A DNA stretch of 64,000 nt from JAQVEM01 sp964556165 (GCA_964556165.1 CAZKVH010000001.1:1-64000); one strand, 5' to 3'. Positions 26,592 to 36,394 are shown, numbered from the stretch's first letter. Notes: generated by a model from the sequence alone, not told the origin. Translations and numbers: made by a program.

Positions 26592-27812
26592 ATGGGGGAA
26601 AAAAATATAATAGTCTTAAAGTTTGGCGGTACTTCTGTTGGGGATGTCAAAAGAATAATGGATGCCGCGGACAGGGTAATTAAATCCAGCAATGAAGGCA
26701 AAAATGTCGTAGTTGTCGTTTCAGCAATGGGGGATACCACCGACAAATTAATTGCACTTGCAGGCGAAGTAACTTCCAATCCATCCAGGCGTGAGATGGA
26801 TATGTTAGTGTCAACAGGTGAACGAATATCAGGTGCTCTTCTTACCATGGCTATTCAGGAGAAAGGGCATGCCTGTATTTCTCTTACCGGGGGTCAGGCC
26901 GGCATTATAACAGATGAGTTTTATTCCAATGCTAAGATTTTAAATATAAAGACAGACAGGATATTAAGAGAATTTAAAGAAGGCAAAATAGTGGTTGTTG
27001 CGGGATTCCAGGGTATTAATTTAAGTAGTAATATTACAACTCTTGGAAGGGGCGGCTCGGACACAACTGCTGTTGCGCTAGCTTCGGCAATGAGGGCAGA
27101 GTATTGTGAAATTTATACGGATGTTGATGGTGTTTACTCTGCCGATCCAAATATGGTAAGGGAAGCAGTTAAACTGGACGCTCTTTCCTATGAAGAAATG
27201 CTTGAGCTTGCATCTGCGGGAGCAAAAGTGATTCACCTGAGAGCTGTGGAATTTGCCAGAAAACATAATGTGGTATTACATATTAGGTCAAGTTTTAACG
27301 ACATTGAAGGGACGTGGGTCATGGATGATTTCAGCAAGGATAAGATGATGGAAAGACCTGTGGTAACAGGTGTAACCTATGATGTAGGGGAAGTAAAAGT
27401 ATCTATTTTTGGTTTGAAGGATAAACCGGGGGTTGCTGCTGAATTGTTTGGAAGTTTAGCAGAGAAAAATATAAATGTCGATTTAATTGTCCAGAATGTT
27501 AGCGAGAGAAATATTGCTGCTATTTCTTTTACAATAAGAAGCGAGGATATTTCTATTGCGAAAGAGATACTGGGCAAGATACAGAATGTAAATGTAGAAA
27601 TGGATACAGATATTGCAAAAATTTCAATCGTAGGAGCTGGAATGCAGTCCCATCCGGGCGTAGCAGCAAAAATGTTTCAGATTCTTGCAGAAAAGGATAT
27701 AAATATCGAAATGATAAGTACATCTCCTATAAGAATTTCCTGTGTGGTTAAGAGGAGCAGAATTAAAGACGCAGTGAGAGCACTGCATAGTGGTTTTAGT
27801 CTGGAAAGGTAA
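26592..27812 (+). CDS. lysC: Aspartate kinase
   Basis: Phosphorylates aspartate, the first step to lysine, threonine, methionine and diaminopimelate. The 406-residue protein has the kinase signature KFGGTSVGD near residue 8 and 'TLGRGGSDTTAVALA' for aspartate/ATP binding. Two C-terminal ACT domains (about 265-400) include 'GVAAELFGSLAEKNINVDLI' and 'GVAAKMFQILAEKDINIEMIS', the usual effector sites. A methionine inside the alpha-type protein could start a separate beta subunit as in related bacteria, but no convincing internal ribosome site was checked. asd follows about 140 bp downstream on the same strand. Confidence 0.95.
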   Translation: MGEKNIIVLKFGGTSVGDVKRIMDAADRVIKSSNEGKNVVVVVSAMGDTTDKLIALAGEVTSNPSRREMDMLVSTGERISGALLTMAIQEKGHACISLTGGQAGIITDEFYSNAKILNIKTDRILREFKEGKIVVVAGFQGINLSSNITTLGRGGSDTTAVALASAMRAEYCEIYTDVDGVYSADPNMVREAVKLDALSYEEMLELASAGAKVIHLRAVEFARKHNVVLHIRSSFNDIEGTWVMDDFSKDKMMERPVVTGVTYDVGEVKVSIFGLKDKPGVAAELFGSLAEKNINVDLIVQNVSERNIAAISFTIRSEDISIAKEILGKIQNVNVEMDTDIAKISIVGAGMQSHPGVAAKMFQILAEKDINIEMISTSPIRISCVVKRSRIKDAVRALHSGFSLER

Positions 27813-27952
27813 AAGCAAATATCCTTATTTATTCTCTTAATTGTTATTGTATTTATTATAATATTGTTTTAATATATCCTTCATTCATTCAGGGCTTTAG
27901 CCTTTAAATTAATAAAATAAGCTGATTAAAATTAAAAAGTTTCGGGGTTTAT

Positions 27953-28972
27953 ATGAAGAGCAAAGAATATAATGTAGCAATAGCTGGAGCAACCGGTGCG
28001 GTGGGAGGAGTATTTCTATCAATACTGGAAGAGAGAAAATTTCCTATTAAAAATCTTGTCCCGCTTGCTTCTTATAGGTCCAGGGGCAGAAAAGTAGTGT
28101 TTAAAGGTGAGGAGCTTGATGTAAAAGAATTAAAAAAAGATTCTTTTAATAATATAGATATAGCACTTTTTTCAGCTGGTGCCTCGACTTCAAGGGAATT
28201 TGCAAAATATGCCGTGGATAGCGGTGCCGTGGTTATAGATAATAGCAGTGCGTTCAGGATGCAGGAAGATGTACCTCTTATTGTTCCAGAAATAAATAAA
28301 AATAAAATAATCGAGCATAATGGAATTATAGCCAATCCTAATTGCTCAACTATAATTATGGTGGTGGCACTGAAGCCTATTTATGATATCTCTCCCATAA
28401 AGAGGATAGTAGTTTCCACTTATCAATCTGTTTCTGGAGCGGGTGCAAGAGCAATAGCAGAACTTGAGAATCAATCCAGAGAAATAATCTGTGATGGTAA
28501 AAAAGATATTAATAGTGAAGTTTTCCCTGTGCAGATAGCTTTTAATGTCATTCCCCATGTCGATGTATTTCTTGAAAATGGCTATACAAAAGAAGAGATG
28601 AAGATGGTTTATGAAACCAGAAAGATTTTTAGCGATAACCGTATTATGATTTCAGCAACAACAGTAAGGGTTCCAGTTTTTACTTCTCATTCGGAGTCAT
28701 TGTGCATTGAAACTGAAAGAAAGATAGAGCTTGATATAGTAAGAGATGCTCTGGCCAATGGAGAGGGCCTGATTTTAAAAGATGATTTTAAGAATGCCAT
28801 ATATCCCACAACTCTTGATTCTTCAAATGGTGACTATGTATTTGTTGGAAGAGTAAGAGAAGATATATCAGTTGAAAATGGTATCAGCATATGGGTAGTA
28901 GGAGATCAGTTAAGAAAAGGTGCTGCACTTAATGCGATTCAAATTGCAGAAGAGCTAATAAAAAATATTTAG
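27953..28972 (+). CDS. asd: Aspartate-semialdehyde dehydrogenase
   Basis: Reduces aspartyl phosphate to aspartate semialdehyde with NADPH, directly after LysC. The 339-residue enzyme has the nucleotide loop 'AGATGAVGGVFLSIL' near the N-terminus, the catalytic cysteine in 'IANPNCSTIIM' (near residue 131), and 'YQSVSGAGARAIAEL'. The start ATG follows CGGGG about eight bases upstream. Together with lysC it forms the entrance to diaminopimelate synthesis for peptidoglycan. Confidence 0.95.
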   Translation: MKSKEYNVAIAGATGAVGGVFLSILEERKFPIKNLVPLASYRSRGRKVVFKGEELDVKELKKDSFNNIDIALFSAGASTSREFAKYAVDSGAVVIDNSSAFRMQEDVPLIVPEINKNKIIEHNGIIANPNCSTIIMVVALKPIYDISPIKRIVVSTYQSVSGAGARAIAELENQSREIICDGKKDINSEVFPVQIAFNVIPHVDVFLENGYTKEEMKMVYETRKIFSDNRIMISATTVRVPVFTSHSESLCIETERKIELDIVRDALANGEGLILKDDFKNAIYPTTLDSSNGDYVFVGRVREDISVENGISIWVVGDQLRKGAALNAIQIAEELIKNI

Positions 28973-29012
28973 CCTGTAAATAAACATGTTTTATTAAGAG
29001 TGATATCTAAAA

Positions 29013-30365
29013 CTATCTCTGTTTATTCTTCAATTTATTGATATTTTCAAGTCTTTCAGAAAGCTTTTTTTCAAAACCTCTTTCTGACGGCATATAATAT
29101 TTTCTTGCGAGCGCAAGAAGTTTTTCGGGAAGATGATTCTGGTTAACTATCGCACCTTCATAATTATGTGTGTATTTATATCCTCTGCCATATCCAATTT
29201 CTTTCATAAGTCTGGTAGGAGCATTTCTTATGTGGTAGGGGACGGGTAGCGAGCCGAATTCTTCAATGTCAGATTTAACATTTTCATAGGTGAGGTATAT
29301 TGAATTACTCTTGGGTGCCAGAGCAAGGTAAATCGCAGCCTCAAGAATCGAGAGATATCCTTCGGGGGGACCGATAAATTCAAAACTTTGTTTTGCTGAT
29401 ATTGCTATATGTAGGGCTCCGGGGTCTGCAAGGCCAATATCTTCGGATGCGAATCTTACCATTCTTCTTATTATATAAAGAGGGTCCTCACCGCTTTCAA
29501 GCATTCTTACGGTCCAGTAAACTGCTGCGTCAGGGTCGCTGTCCCTCAGGCTTTTATGAAGAGCTGAAATAAGATTGAAATGTTCTTCACCGCTTTTATC
29601 ATAGAGGAGAGCTTTTTTCTGTGTTATATTTTCAATAAGCTGTATATTCAGCTCTAATGTTTTTTTCTTATTCTGTTTGGAGTAAGTGCTTACAGCAATA
29701 TCAAGTATGTTATAAGCAACTCTTGCATCACCATCTGAAAAATGGCTGATAAAATTGATTGTATTATCGTCAATCTTAATATTATATTTACCAAAACCCC
29801 GTTCTTTTTCATTTAGCGCTCTTTTTATTAAAATTTTTATATCTTCGGGGGATAGCTTGTTAAGAACGAATGTTTTAGTTCTGGAAAGGAGCGCGGAATT
29901 AACTTCAAAAGATGGGTTTTCTGTTGTGGCTCCGATTAAAATTATGGTTCCTTTTTCAACAAATGGGAGAAAAGCATCCTGCTGGGATTTGTTAAATCGG
30001 TGAATCTCGTCGACAAACAATATCGTTTTAGTATTATGAATTCTTTTGTTATAGCCTGCTATTTCCATTATTTCTTTTATCTGTTTTACCCCGGAGGTAA
30101 CAGCAGAGAACGATATAAATTTGCTTTTTGTTTTTTCTGCAATAATTCTTGCAAGAGTAGTCTTACCGGAGCCCGGGGGACCCCATAATATTATGGAATA
30201 CAGTCTATCGTTTTCAATAATTTCCCTTATAATTTTGCCTTTTCCAACAAGATGTTCCTGACCCACGAATTCATCCAGAGAAACGGGCCTCATTCTATCA
30301 GCAAGAGGGATGCCTGAAGTGTTATTATTTGATTGACTGATTCTTGCTTGTTCAAATAAGTCCAT
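29013..30365 (-). CDS. rarA: Replication-associated recombination protein A (AAA+ ATPase)
   Basis: The 450-residue clamp-loader-like ATPase (MgsA/RarA, relative of eukaryotic WRNIP1) acts at stalled forks. The N-terminal 'RPVSLDEFVGQEHLVG', Walker A GPPGSGKTT (near residue 60), Walker B 'LFVDEIHRFNKSQQDAFL' and 'GATTENPSFEVNSALLSR' are all family landmarks. The C-terminal tetramerisation domain ends with 'LPEKLLALARKYYMPSERGFEKKLSERL'. It is convergent with asd (40 bp between stops) and divergent from the PfkB gene. Confidence 0.95.
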   Translation of the reverse strand: MDLFEQARISQSNNNTSGIPLADRMRPVSLDEFVGQEHLVGKGKIIREIIENDRLYSIILWGPPGSGKTTLARIIAEKTKSKFISFSAVTSGVKQIKEIMEIAGYNKRIHNTKTILFVDEIHRFNKSQQDAFLPFVEKGTIILIGATTENPSFEVNSALLSRTKTFVLNKLSPEDIKILIKRALNEKERGFGKYNIKIDDNTINFISHFSDGDARVAYNILDIAVSTYSKQNKKKTLELNIQLIENITQKKALLYDKSGEEHFNLISALHKSLRDSDPDAAVYWTVRMLESGEDPLYIIRRMVRFASEDIGLADPGALHIAISAKQSFEFIGPPEGYLSILEAAIYLALAPKSNSIYLTYENVKSDIEEFGSLPVPYHIRNAPTRLMKEIGYGRGYKYTHNYEGAIVNQNHLPEKLLALARKYYMPSERGFEKKLSERLENINKLKNKQR

Positions 30366-30601
30366 AGCTCAATTTTTGTAATTTATTATTAAAAAAATTA
30401 TCATTTATTTTCAAGGAGATTATTAAATTGTCACAAGAATTATAGTTAAAAAAGGGTCTTTTATAAAGTCACTGTTTTTTTAAGTTAATAATAATTGACA
30501 TAATTTTTAATATTCTATTAAATGTTATAAGCGGGAAACTTTTTGATATTGATATACCTGTTTTTTTAAAAAATAATCAGTATAAAAGGATATAAAATCT
30601 G

Positions 30602-31594
30602 ATGCAGGAAAAGAAATATAAAGTTCTTGGAATTGGCAACGCCATAGTGGACATAACGGCTAAGGTGGAAGATGATTTTATTAAAGAGCTGAATATTAAG
30701 AAAGGGTCAATGAGGATCGTTGATGAGCTAGAAGTTAAAAAACTATATCTGGCTATAAATGCGGTAAAAGAAGTATCCGGAGGTTCAGTGGCAAACACCA
30801 TTGCAGCACTATCATTGCTTGGTAACCCGGTTGCTTTTATAGGTAAAGTAGGAAATGACGATCTTGGAGAATTATTTAGAAGGGATTTAGAGAGTATTGG
30901 AGTTAGTTACTCTACATCAAAAGCTGAAGGCATTATACCGACGGCATGTTGTGTTGTTCTAACCACACCTGATGCCCAGAGGACGATGAGTACTTATCTT
31001 GGCGTATCGGGGTTTTTAAGCCTTGAAGATATTGATGAAGTAAGAATTTCACAATCAGAGATTATTTATCTTGAGGGATATCTCTGTGATAACGACGGGG
31101 CCAGGGAAGCATTCAGTAAGGCGATAAAAACAGCCCTGGAATCAGGAGGAAAAGTCGCGCTCAGCCTTTCTGATTCTTTTTGTGTTGAACGTCACAGGGA
31201 TAATTTTTTAAGGATGATTAAAGATCACGTAAATATACTTTTTGCAAACGAAGAAGAAATTAAATCATTATTTAAAACTAAAAGTCTGGAAGATGCAGTC
31301 TATAGATGTACGGAGCTAAAAAATATAAGTGTAATTACAAGGTCAGAAAAAGGCTCGGTGATAGTATCTGGCAGGGAAGTAAAGGAGATACCTGCTCAAA
31401 AAACCACTACCGTTATTGATACCACGGGGGCAGGCGACCTTTATGCTGCTGGATTTCTTCATGGTCTTGTAAGAGGAATGGATCTGGTGGCATGCGGCAG
31501 GATGGGGAGCATAATAGCAGCCGAGATATTAAACCAGTTTGGAGCCAGGCTTGAGAAGTCTGTAATTGAATTGTTAGCTAAAAAGGTTTTTTAA
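30602..31594 (+). CDS. PfkB family kinase, adenosine kinase-like
   Basis: A 330-residue sugar/nucleoside kinase of the PfkB (ribokinase) superfamily. The N-terminal part has 'GIGNAIVDITAKV' and the double-glycine 'EVSGGSVANTIAALSLLG'; the C-terminal ATP/catalytic signature is 'DTTGAGDLYAAGFLHGL', whose aspartate is the base. The overall pattern is closest to the bacterial adenosine-kinase-like group. Adenosine salvage would also fit its neighbour mtnP, 22 bp downstream. Other PfkB substrates cannot be excluded. A TTGACA at 30495-30500 may be the -35 box of its promoter, but the -10 is poor. Confidence 0.85.
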   Translation: MQEKKYKVLGIGNAIVDITAKVEDDFIKELNIKKGSMRIVDELEVKKLYLAINAVKEVSGGSVANTIAALSLLGNPVAFIGKVGNDDLGELFRRDLESIGVSYSTSKAEGIIPTACCVVLTTPDAQRTMSTYLGVSGFLSLEDIDEVRISQSEIIYLEGYLCDNDGAREAFSKAIKTALESGGKVALSLSDSFCVERHRDNFLRMIKDHVNILFANEEEIKSLFKTKSLEDAVYRCTELKNISVITRSEKGSVIVSGREVKEIPAQKTTTVIDTTGAGDLYAAGFLHGLVRGMDLVACGRMGSIIAAEILNQFGARLEKSVIELLAKKVF

Positions 31595-31646
31595 ATTTAA
31601 TTTTATTTTAAAAAAAATGAATTTTAAAAAAATGAAAGGGAAAGAT

Positions 31647-32456
31647 ATGACAGGTATTAAGAAGGCTGATATTGGCATATTTGGAGGTTCTGGATTTTAC
31701 TCGTTTTTTAAAAAAGCAGAAGAATATAAGATAGATACTCCTTACGGTTCACCATCGGATACTATTGTTATAGGAGTTATAGAAGGCAGAAGAGTGGCTT
31801 TCATGCCGCGGCATGGTAGAAATCACACTATTCCTCCTCACATGATTAATTATAGGGCCAACATTTATGCTATGAAAAAATTGGGTGTGAAACGTATCTT
31901 TGGACCCTGTGTTTCAGGAAGTCTTCAGCCTCACGTTAAGCCAGGTCATTTTGTAGTTTGTGACCAGTTTGTGGATAGAACCAGGGGTAGAATTGATACT
32001 TTTTATGACGGTCCAAAGACCATTCATATCGCTATGGGTGAACCGTACTGTCCCGAATTAAGGAGAATTGTGATAGAAAGTGCAAAAGAACTGGGAATTG
32101 AATGCCATCCCCGTGGTACAGTGGTTGTTATTCAGGGCCCAAGGTTTAGCACCAAAGCTGAGAGCAGGTGGTTTTCAGAACAGGGATGGGAAGTTATAAA
32201 TATGACGCAGTATCCTGAGATGTATCTAGCAAGAGAGCTTGAGATGTGCTATGTAAATATATCTCTTATAACTGATTATGATGCCGGGCTTGAAGGCTAT
32301 CCTGAAATAAAACCTGTGACTATAGGGGAAATAGTAAAGGTTTTTAAGGAAAACAATGAGAAAGTAAGGGAACTTCTCTTAAAGGCTATATCAAAAGTTC
32401 CGGACAGGAGGAGTTGTGCCTGTGGACATGCATTAAAAGGTGCAGCAGTAAATTAA
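31647..32456 (+). CDS. mtnP: S-methyl-5'-thioadenosine phosphorylase
   Basis: Splits methylthioadenosine with phosphate into adenine and methylthioribose-1-phosphate, clearing a by-product of polyamine and related reactions. Family motifs: 'IGIFGGSGFYSFF', 'MPRHGRNHTIPPHMINYRANI', 'GPRFSTKAESRWFS' and 'NMTQYPEMYLARELEMCY'. Aspartates in 'LITDYDAG' match those giving preference for 6-aminopurines. I use ATG 31647 because AAAGGG lies six bases upstream, giving 269 residues; ATGs at 31632 and 31617 extend the frame without better signals. It is probably co-transcribed with the PfkB kinase. Confidence 0.92.
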   Translation: MTGIKKADIGIFGGSGFYSFFKKAEEYKIDTPYGSPSDTIVIGVIEGRRVAFMPRHGRNHTIPPHMINYRANIYAMKKLGVKRIFGPCVSGSLQPHVKPGHFVVCDQFVDRTRGRIDTFYDGPKTIHIAMGEPYCPELRRIVIESAKELGIECHPRGTVVVIQGPRFSTKAESRWFSEQGWEVINMTQYPEMYLARELEMCYVNISLITDYDAGLEGYPEIKPVTIGEIVKVFKENNEKVRELLLKAISKVPDRRSCACGHALKGAAVN

Positions 32457-32526
32457 TGGATTATTAGTGACTGTGAATTTAAGGCATGTTATTCTGACAT
32501 AGATAATATACAAAAGGAGAAGATTA

Positions 32527-33417
32527 ATGAAGGTAATTGGAGATGTAGAGATTGCAGGATTGGAGAAATTGAGGAGCGGCAAGGTAAGGGAGATGTTTTC
32601 ATTTGATAGCAGGTTATTAATAGTAACTACTGATAGAATTTCTGCCTTTGACTTTATTCTGCCTTCTTTAATTCCATTTAAGGGTATTATTTTGAACAAG
32701 ATATCTATTTTCTGGTTTAATTACCTGAAAGATGTCATTGATAATCATTTAATTGAATCAGATATAAAAAAATTTCCGAAGTTTTTAAATAAGTATAAAA
32801 ATTTTTTGAGCGAGAGATCGGTTATAGTAAAAAAGGTTAAGATTTTTCCAATCGAGTGTGTCGTTCGCGGATATATAACAGGCTCAGGCTGGGAGGAGTA
32901 TAAAAAAACAGGTATTATTGGAGAACTCAGGCTCCCGCCAAATTTATCCAAATGTGAGCGTCTTTCTGAAGTTATATTTACTCCTACGACCAAAGAGATT
33001 TCCGGCCATGATATGACCCTTACTATAAATAAAGCCAAGAAAATATTTGGAGCCGATGTTGTAAATTTTTTAAAGGAAAAAAGTATAGAGCTTTACCTGA
33101 AAGCTTCTGAATACGCTATGAGAAGGGGTATAATAATTGCTGATACCAAGTTTGAGTTTGGATCAACTGATGACGGCATAATACTTGCTGATGAAGTTTT
33201 AACACCCGATTCATCAAGGTTCTGGTCTCTGGAAGAATACAGGACAGGTCGCGACCAAAAAAGTTTTGATAAACAATATGTAAGAGATTATCTTCTGAGC
33301 ACTGATTGGGACAGAAAATCCAGTCCACCCGAATTGCCACCTGATGTTATAAAAAAGACGTCTGAAAAATATATTGATGCTTACGAAAAGATAACAGGGG
33401 AAAAGTTTAAAATATAA
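32527..33417 (+). CDS. purC: SAICAR synthetase
   Basis: Phosphoribosylaminoimidazole-succinocarboxamide synthase joins CAIR and aspartate with ATP in purine synthesis. The 296-residue length and the segments 'RSGKVREMF', 'TDRISAFDFILPSLIPFKG', 'ECVVRGYITGSGWEEYKKTG' and 'DTKFEFGSTDDGIILADEVLTPDSSRFW' identify the longer, fungal-like bacterial form. AAAGGAG precedes the ATG. It follows mtnP by 70 bp; no other pur gene is in the window. Confidence 0.96.
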   Translation: MKVIGDVEIAGLEKLRSGKVREMFSFDSRLLIVTTDRISAFDFILPSLIPFKGIILNKISIFWFNYLKDVIDNHLIESDIKKFPKFLNKYKNFLSERSVIVKKVKIFPIECVVRGYITGSGWEEYKKTGIIGELRLPPNLSKCERLSEVIFTPTTKEISGHDMTLTINKAKKIFGADVVNFLKEKSIELYLKASEYAMRRGIIIADTKFEFGSTDDGIILADEVLTPDSSRFWSLEEYRTGRDQKSFDKQYVRDYLLSTDWDRKSSPPELPPDVIKKTSEKYIDAYEKITGEKFKI

Positions 33418-33481
33418 TATATTTAAAACTTTATCGTAGCTAAATTTTATTATTCAATGCCAGTTTAGTTTAACATATAAA

Positions 33482-34057
33482 CTAATGCGTACACGGACCA
33501 AAGTAGACTTTGTTTTGAATCATCGGCACATCTTTTGAGGAAAGCCAGAATTGCCCCTCTATTACAGGGTCAATCTGTATTACGTAGAAGCCTTTGTTGG
33601 TTATGTCATTTATTAATACTTCTACAGTAGCACTTTCACCGGGTTCTAAATTGTCAGGGAGAAGAGTCCTTGATGTCTGGTCGTAGTCAGAATAGTCCAC
33701 ATCCTGTCCAATGTAGTGATAGCCAATTCTTAAAGGGTTCTCACCACTTTTTCTCCAGGTAAAGTCGGAAGTGTTTTTAATTTCGATTTTTATATAATTG
33801 TCGGTATCTGTACATAAAAATGAAGGTATGTAACCTTTTATTTCAGCTCCGATTGTAGCGTTTGCATAATCTACTGCTTCGAATGTTTCTTCCAATTCTT
33901 CGATTTCTTCTTCAGGAATAACTGTTTCTTCTGTAATATCCGAATCAACATCTATTTTCTCTGCAGGCACAGGCGCACAGGAGATAAAAATAAAAGTTAA
34001 AAAAATAGATGCAATGATTATTGCAAGCAGTTTGATTATAGAATTTTTATGTCTCAT
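33482..34057 (-). CDS. Hypothetical lipoprotein
   Basis: The 191-residue protein has a signal with a good lipobox: a hydrophobic helix ending 'FIFISC' (cysteine near residue 27). An acidic linker (about 35-60, many glutamates) leads to a domain of about 130 residues. That domain, with 'NYIKIEIKNTSDFTWRKSG', 'RTLLPDNLEPGESATVEVLI' and 'GFYVIQIDPVIEGQFWLSSKDV', looks like an Ig-type beta sandwich similar to those in NBR1-like or extracellular binding modules. It is convergent with purC and divergent from the DUF948-like gene. No function is assigned. Confidence 0.7.
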   Translation of the reverse strand: MRHKNSIIKLLAIIIASIFLTFIFISCAPVPAEKIDVDSDITEETVIPEEEIEELEETFEAVDYANATIGAEIKGYIPSFLCTDTDNYIKIEIKNTSDFTWRKSGENPLRIGYHYIGQDVDYSDYDQTSRTLLPDNLEPGESATVEVLINDITNKGFYVIQIDPVIEGQFWLSSKDVPMIQNKVYFGPCTH

Positions 34058-34197
34058 TTCTTTCCCCTCACTTTTTAAATATTTTCAAGCTATTTACTGA
34101 TAAGCAATTATAATTTAAATTTTTTATTTTTTGAATAAAATGAGCAAAATATATATAATGACTTATGATTATTTTATAAATAATAGAAGAGGATGAC

Positions 34198-34581
34198 ATG
34201 ACATCATTAGAGATAGTTGGTTTGATTGCAATAATTCTAATTTCGGTTTTTGCCTTGATAGGTATAATTATTGCAATACCGTTGCTCAGACTGATAAATA
34301 AAATAAGATTTATGGCCGAGAAGTTAAATGAAAATCTTATCCCTGTAGTTGAGAAGCTAAATGATACTGTCAGTAATTTGAATACAGAAGTAAGTTCAAT
34401 TGCCGATCTGACACAGAGCGTAAGCTCGATAGTTGTGCAGCTAGAAAAAGTTGTGAGGCTTGCAAGGTTCATTGTGACAAGTCCTATAATTAAGATAATA
34501 AGTACATCGGCAGGAATTATAAGTAGCTTAATAGAAAAAAATGATGTTGAGAATAAAAATGAGGAGGAAGATAATGAATGA
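34198..34581 (+). CDS. DUF948-like membrane protein
   Basis: A 127-residue protein with one N-terminal transmembrane helix (about residues 7-30) followed by an amphipathic helix rich in spaced leucine, valine and asparagine ('MAEKLNENLIPVVEKLNDTVSNLNTEVSSIADL'). This is the pattern of DUF948 proteins, which often lie beside YtxH-type genes in Gram-positive bacteria. It overlaps the next gene by 8 bp, so the two are translated together. It is probably on the cytoplasmic membrane; role unknown, possibly envelope stress as suggested for YtxH neighbours. Confidence 0.7.
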   Translation: MTSLEIVGLIAIILISVFALIGIIIAIPLLRLINKIRFMAEKLNENLIPVVEKLNDTVSNLNTEVSSIADLTQSVSSIVVQLEKVVRLARFIVTSPIIKIISTSAGIISSLIEKNDVENKNEEEDNE

Positions 34582-34981
34582 AGAAAAAAATAACGAATCT
34601 GTAAGGAATTGTTTTTCTGGGGTAATAACTTCACTTCTGGCAGGCCTTTCAGCAGGTTTTATACTTGGTATTTTATTTGCTCCTAAGTCCGGGAAAGAAA
34701 CGAGGAAGGAAATAAAGGAAAAAAGTGAGGAAGTAATAAATAAGAGCAGAGAAGAACTGGGTAAAGCCACAGATAAGACAAAAGAATATATTGAAAAAAG
34801 TAAGGTCAAACTTGCAGAGCTAAGGAGCATGGGCGAGGAATTTCTAGAAAAAAGCCATGAGAAAATGGCAGATGTCTCAAGAGTTGCTGGCACTGGAGCA
34901 AAAGAAGCAGGTGATAAAATAAAGAAGGCAATTAAAAAAGGTAAAGCTAAAGCCAGGAAAATAGAAAAAGAGTTGTCCTAG
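34574..34981 (+). CDS. YtxH-like protein
   Basis: The 135-residue product starts at ATG 34574, six bases after GAGGAGG; an upstream ATG in frame (34541) lacks such a site. The N-terminal hydrophobic helix 'LLAGLSAGFILGILFAPKSGKETR' contains the LFAPKSGxExR signature of YtxH. A long charged helical tail rich in lysine and glutamate follows, with apolipoprotein-like repeats. YtxH proteins are general-stress proteins with unclear function. Together with the overlapping DUF948-like gene it forms a small envelope-linked pair; TldD follows 18 bp later. Confidence 0.8.
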   Translation: MNEEKNNESVRNCFSGVITSLLAGLSAGFILGILFAPKSGKETRKEIKEKSEEVINKSREELGKATDKTKEYIEKSKVKLAELRSMGEEFLEKSHEKMADVSRVAGTGAKEAGDKIKKAIKKGKAKARKIEKELS

Positions 34982-34999
34982 ACAGGGAAAATAATTATC

Positions 35000-36394
35000 T
35001 TGATTGAATATAAGGTTATTAAAAAGATTTTAAATATATTACTGGGAAATGGCGCAGATTTTTCAGAGATTTTTGTTCAGAAAAGGTCTTTTAATGGTTT
35101 AAGACTGGAAGATAGTAAAATCGAAAACTCAACAAGCGGGTATGAGCTCGGATGCGGGCTGAGATTATGGTCTGGTGATAGTACTTTTTATGCCTACGTA
35201 GATTCTCTAAGGGAAGACAAAATAATAAATACTGCAAGAGTATTAAGCTCTGCAGTAAATGGAAGCTCATTAGTAAAAGTTATGGATCTCACCGAAACAT
35301 CCAGCCCTTATAATGCAGAGATCAAAAAATATCCCTCGGATGTTAATGCTGAAAATAAGAAAAATATTCTTAAGCTTGTTGATAAAACTTCAAGAGATTT
35401 TAATTCTGCAGTGATACAGGTAACATCTTTTCTTTCTGATGTTGAAGAAGAAATATTAATTGCAAATTCTTACGGAGCTTTTTCGTCAGATAAAATAGTG
35501 AAGACGTTGCTTTCTATAAATGTTGTAGCTAAAAAAAGAAATAATACAGCAACAGGATATAAATCACTTGCTCGAACGATGGGTTATGAGGTATTTGATT
35601 TTAAAGAACCGGCCGAACTTGCCGGAGAAGCTTCTGAAATTGCTATTAATATGCTTGATGCGGTAAACGCACCTACAGGGGAACTTCCTGTGGTAATTGG
35701 ACCGGCTTTTGGAGGGGTTATTTTTCATGAGGCATGCGGGCACGGCCTGGAAGCAGATGCTATCTTAAAAGATGCCTCAGTGTTTAGTAGAAAAATAGGG
35801 AAAAAGATAGCAAGTGAAGCTGTAAACGCAGCTGATGACTCTACTATTAAATACAGGTGGGGTTCCTATAAATTTGATGGGGAGGGGTTCCCATCACATA
35901 AGACGGTGCTTATAAAAGATGGAATTCTTAAGAATTACATTAATGACCTCAAGACTTCCAGAAAGATGGGAGTAAAGCAAACAGGGAATGGCAGAAGGCA
36001 GTCATTCAGGGATATACCTATTCCAAGAATGACCAACACTTATATAGATAATGGAAATGAAGACCCGAAATCAATTTTAAAATCCGTAAATAAGGGAATT
36101 TACGCAAAGGAATTCGCGGGAGGCCAGGTGGACCCTGCAACAGGTGATTTTGTGTTTGGGATAAGCGAGGGCTATTTGATAGAAGGAGGTAAGATAGGGC
36201 TTCCTATAAAGAACGCAATTTTAATTGGCAATGGTCTTGATATTTTAAAGAAAATAGAAGCAGTTGGGAATGATCTGGATTTTGCTCCGGGTTTTTGCGG
36301 GAAAAATGGTCAGACTGTTTCGAATGAGGTAGGTCAGCCAACAATAAAAGTTAGCAGGATTACTGTCGGGGGTACGAAAAGTCAGGATGAATAA
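35000..36394 (+). CDS. tldD: TldD-type metalloprotease
   Basis: The 464-residue subunit carries the zinc/catalytic HExxxH motif as HEACGH (H243-H248) in 'GVIFHEACGHGLEADA'. TldD forms a complex with TldE (PmbA) that trims peptides through a tunnel, known for microcin B17 maturation and CcdA degradation. Supporting segments are 'GDSTFYAYVDSL', 'PIPRMTNTYIDNG' and 'KEFAGGQVDPATGDFVFG'. The start is TTG at 35000 with AGGGA about 11 bases upstream, which is not strong. It overlaps the partner gene by 8 bp. Confidence 0.93.
   Translation: MIEYKVIKKILNILLGNGADFSEIFVQKRSFNGLRLEDSKIENSTSGYELGCGLRLWSGDSTFYAYVDSLREDKIINTARVLSSAVNGSSLVKVMDLTETSSPYNAEIKKYPSDVNAENKKNILKLVDKTSRDFNSAVIQVTSFLSDVEEEILIANSYGAFSSDKIVKTLLSINVVAKKRNNTATGYKSLARTMGYEVFDFKEPAELAGEASEIAINMLDAVNAPTGELPVVIGPAFGGVIFHEACGHGLEADAILKDASVFSRKIGKKIASEAVNAADDSTIKYRWGSYKFDGEGFPSHKTVLIKDGILKNYINDLKTSRKMGVKQTGNGRRQSFRDIPIPRMTNTYIDNGNEDPKSILKSVNKGIYAKEFAGGQVDPATGDFVFGISEGYLIEGGKIGLPIKNAILIGNGLDILKKIEAVGNDLDFAPGFCGKNGQTVSNEVGQPTIKVSRITVGGTKSQDE

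Noticed and set aside
34068..34634. Leftward frame of 188 codons opposite the DUF948-like and YtxH-like genes
   Set aside because: The plus-strand genes have good Shine-Dalgarno signals, overlap and family patterns; the minus frame is low-complexity serine, isoleucine and phenylalanine.
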